Shown: piece by piece, positions 7,378-8,506 of the stretch
How positions within the stretch are numbered: the stretch's first letter is position 1
Layout of the letters: every line of letters starts with the position of its first letter
DNA from: Altererythrobacter sp.
GTDB taxonomy: Bacteria > Pseudomonadota > Alphaproteobacteria > Sphingomonadales > Sphingomonadaceae
Reading direction: 5' to 3'
Assembly (NCBI GenBank): GCA_023299945.1
Contig: JALZVZ010000082.1
Span: forward strand, 1-8,506
DNA: 8,506 bases
The notes under the pieces: generated by a model
What the model was told of the DNA's origin: nothing
What the model saw: only the letters and a program-made list of their open reading frames with translations
Database searches by the model: none
Position numbers and translations under genes: made by a program

Positions 7378-7403
7378 CGAGCTTTCGAACCAAAGAAAGC
7401 TCG
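7378..7403. repeat. Perfect 9-bp inverted repeat (stem-loop)
   Basis: CGAGCTTTC (7378-7386) and GAAAGCTCG (7395-7403) are exact reverse complements around the 8-nt loop GAACCAAA. No T-run follows on either strand, so it is not a standard intrinsic terminator. It sits about 95 bp before the surface protein start and could be an operator, a transcript-end hairpin for the transporter, or a relic. Confidence 0.6.
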
Positions 7404-7487
7404 CATATGAATTTACAAGTGATTTGGAAAAAATTCAGAAATCACCGTTAGTATCGAATTAAATCAACGCGATTACTGATGTCGCAT

Positions 7488-7491
7488 GAGG
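7488..7491 (+). promoter_or_regulatory. Ribosome binding site supporting a TTG start
   Basis: GAGG lies 8 nt before TTG 7500, while the upstream in-frame ATG at 7479 has no Shine-Dalgarno-like sequence. The TTG start also gives the more typical short positively charged signal-peptide n-region. Confidence 0.5.
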
Positions 7492-7499
7492 CTGTTTAT

Positions 7500-8506
7500 T
7501 TGAGGTTCTTTCTATCAATCCTACTTGTTGGCCTCTCTCTGATGCCTTCTCCGATACTGGCGCAGATTGCTGACCCAGACGATGTAAGCGGTCTTGTGTT
7601 CTGGGTTGATGCTAGTGATGTCAATGGGACGGGCATTCAACCTGCCGATGGCGCAACGGTGACAACTTGGGTCGACAAAAGCAGCGGTGGCAACAATCTG
7701 ACTACCGCCGCTGGAACGGTTACATTCGAAGCCAGCGGGTTCGATGGCGTTAATCCTGGCCTGCGATTTCCTCTGGTTGCGCGGATGGCGGGGGCGAACC
7801 CGTTCGCTGGCAATTTTCAGAACCAGATGACTGTTTTTTTTGTGAATGCGAATGTCACGCTAACGAACAATTTTTCACTGACACTCAATGGAACCAATAC
7901 GGGTTCAAACATCGCTGATGGGCGGTTTAGTTTTCACACGCCATGGATTGACAGCAGGCTCTATTTTGATGCTGGCGCCTGCTGTGGCTCAACGCGTTTG
8001 CGAGGAACCTTCGCGAACGCCCTTACTGAAACAACCCTAGTCACTGGGCTAAATGATGAGCCTGGAAACCGGCAATGGCTGAGGGTGGACGGACAAGCAT
8101 TTCAAGCCGACGACACAGGGCACAACGCGAATGTTTCGCGCGGCGTTCATCTAGGAGACCTACCCAGTTCTCACACCTATAACGGGCGTTTCGCGGAAGT
8201 TGTCGTTTATAACAGAGCACTGAATCTGGCCGAGGTGGAGGATGTTGAATGCTATCTCCTCGCCAAATGGAAGCCAAGTGATGCACGCCCTGGCTGCGTG
8301 CAACCCATCAACGTTGTGAAAACCAGTCAAATTTGGAACCCGCTTGCGACCAGCGACTTTGCGCTCCCTGAAAATGACGTTCGCTACGAGATAGTCGTAA
8401 CAAAACCCGCGAGCGCTGGGTTGAGTGATGACTCACTCTTTGTGGTTGATAGTCTCCCCTCAGAAGTCACATTCTTCAATGGTGATGTTGATGGTGGAGG
8501 GCCGGA
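7500..8506 (+). CDS. Secreted LamG-like / DUF11-like surface protein, 5' part
   Basis: The open frame runs off the window; 335 codons are visible from TTG 7500 (342 from the alternative ATG 7479). Residues 1-21 are a signal peptide (MRFFLSILLVGL... ILA-Q). About 28-257 form a LamG/concanavalin-A-like jelly-roll domain: it opens GLVFWVDASDVNGTG, has TVTTWVDKSSGGNN, and ends with NGRFAEVVVYNRAL and EDVECYLLAKWKP, the usual closing strand and helix. C161-C162 (ACCG), C251 and C266 could form disulfides. From about 271 a second module begins (NVVKTSQIWNP ... VRYEIVVTKPA ... DDSLFVVDSLPSEVTFFNGD), matching the DUF11-type repeat of surface proteins. Such proteins usually bind glycans or act in adhesion or cell-surface structure; the exact role is unknown. 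The full protein is probably considerably longer, possibly with more repeats. Not part of the pilus operon. Confidence 0.8.
   Translation, partial: MRFFLSILLVGLSLMPSPILAQIADPDDVSGLVFWVDASDVNGTGIQPADGATVTTWVDKSSGGNNLTTAAGTVTFEASGFDGVNPGLRFPLVARMAGANPFAGNFQNQMTVFFVNANVTLTNNFSLTLNGTNTGSNIADGRFSFHTPWIDSRLYFDAGACCGSTRLRGTFANALTETTLVTGLNDEPGNRQWLRVDGQAFQADDTGHNANVSRGVHLGDLPSSHTYNGRFAEVVVYNRALNLAEVEDVECYLLAKWKPSDARPGCVQPINVVKTSQIWNPLATSDFALPENDVRYEIVVTKPASAGLSDDSLFVVDSLPSEVTFFNGDVDGGGP

Larger units (their letters stand above)
7173..7499. other. Intergenic region between transporter and surface protein
   Basis: No gene is supported. A 61-codon plus-strand frame at 7225-7410 and a minus-strand frame across the same bases lack motifs, start signals or a homologue I recognise. 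The region contains a perfect inverted repeat (7378-7403) and then a visibly A/T-rich stretch (about 7404-7478) likely to hold the promoter of the downstream gene. A loose pair TTGGAA (7424-7429) and TAGTAT (7449-7454) has a 19-nt spacer, too weak to call. Confidence 0.5.

Noticed and set aside
7225..7410. 61-codon open frame downstream of the transporter
   Set aside because: No ribosome binding site, no family resemblance, and it spans the perfect inverted repeat; more likely intergenic.
8041..8286. Minus-strand 81-codon frame
   Set aside because: Antisense to the LamG-like domain, whose plus-strand frame has a signal peptide and coherent domain pattern.

Overview
The window looks like chromosomal DNA of an alphaproteobacterium, most likely Sphingomonadales (Erythrobacteraceae-like), with moderate GC. 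This rests on protein style rather than a marker gene: a spore-coat-U type chaperone-usher cluster, a Spinster-like MFS transporter coupled to a SnoaL-like gene, and a LamG/DUF11-type surface protein. No rRNA, tRNA, CRISPR array, insertion sequence or replication origin was seen.

Region 1 (1-5041) is a chaperone-usher pilus cluster read on the + strand. A GC-rich hairpin (7-30) comes first. It is followed by a periplasmic PapD-like chaperone (93-890), an outer-membrane usher that overlaps it by 4 nt (887-3520), a two-domain exported subunit or tip-like protein (3540-4496), and, after a 125-nt leader, a small two-cysteine spore-coat-U-like pilin (4622-5041). The chaperone would fold and cap exported subunits, the usher would assemble and secrete them, and the last two genes encode candidate subunits. 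The start of the operon, perhaps including another pilin gene, probably lies upstream of the window.

Region 2 (5042-5863) is a decay zone. On the minus strand is the 3' end of a small HGG...GAP-x-GNRNA-x-KHG motif gene, interrupted by an in-frame TAG (5070-5219). On the plus strand is a shortened SnoaL-like gene (5522-5863) that keeps a good ribosome binding site, a family-like start and the C-terminal half, but appears to lack the core of the fold.

Region 3 (5865-7172) is an intact MFS transporter starting one base after the SnoaL-like stop codon, so the two were probably one operon. A non-coding interval (7173-7499) follows, containing a perfect 9-bp inverted repeat and an A/T-rich leader.

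Region 4 (7500-8506, running off the end) is the 5' part of a secreted protein: signal peptide, a LamG/concanavalin-A-like domain, then the start of a DUF11-like adhesin repeat. Together with the pilus cluster it suggests a stretch devoted to the cell surface, interrupted by a metabolite-transport pair. No clearly new system is evident. The most notable points are the cysteine-free usher and chaperone, the two gene remnants, and the surface protein that leaves the window.
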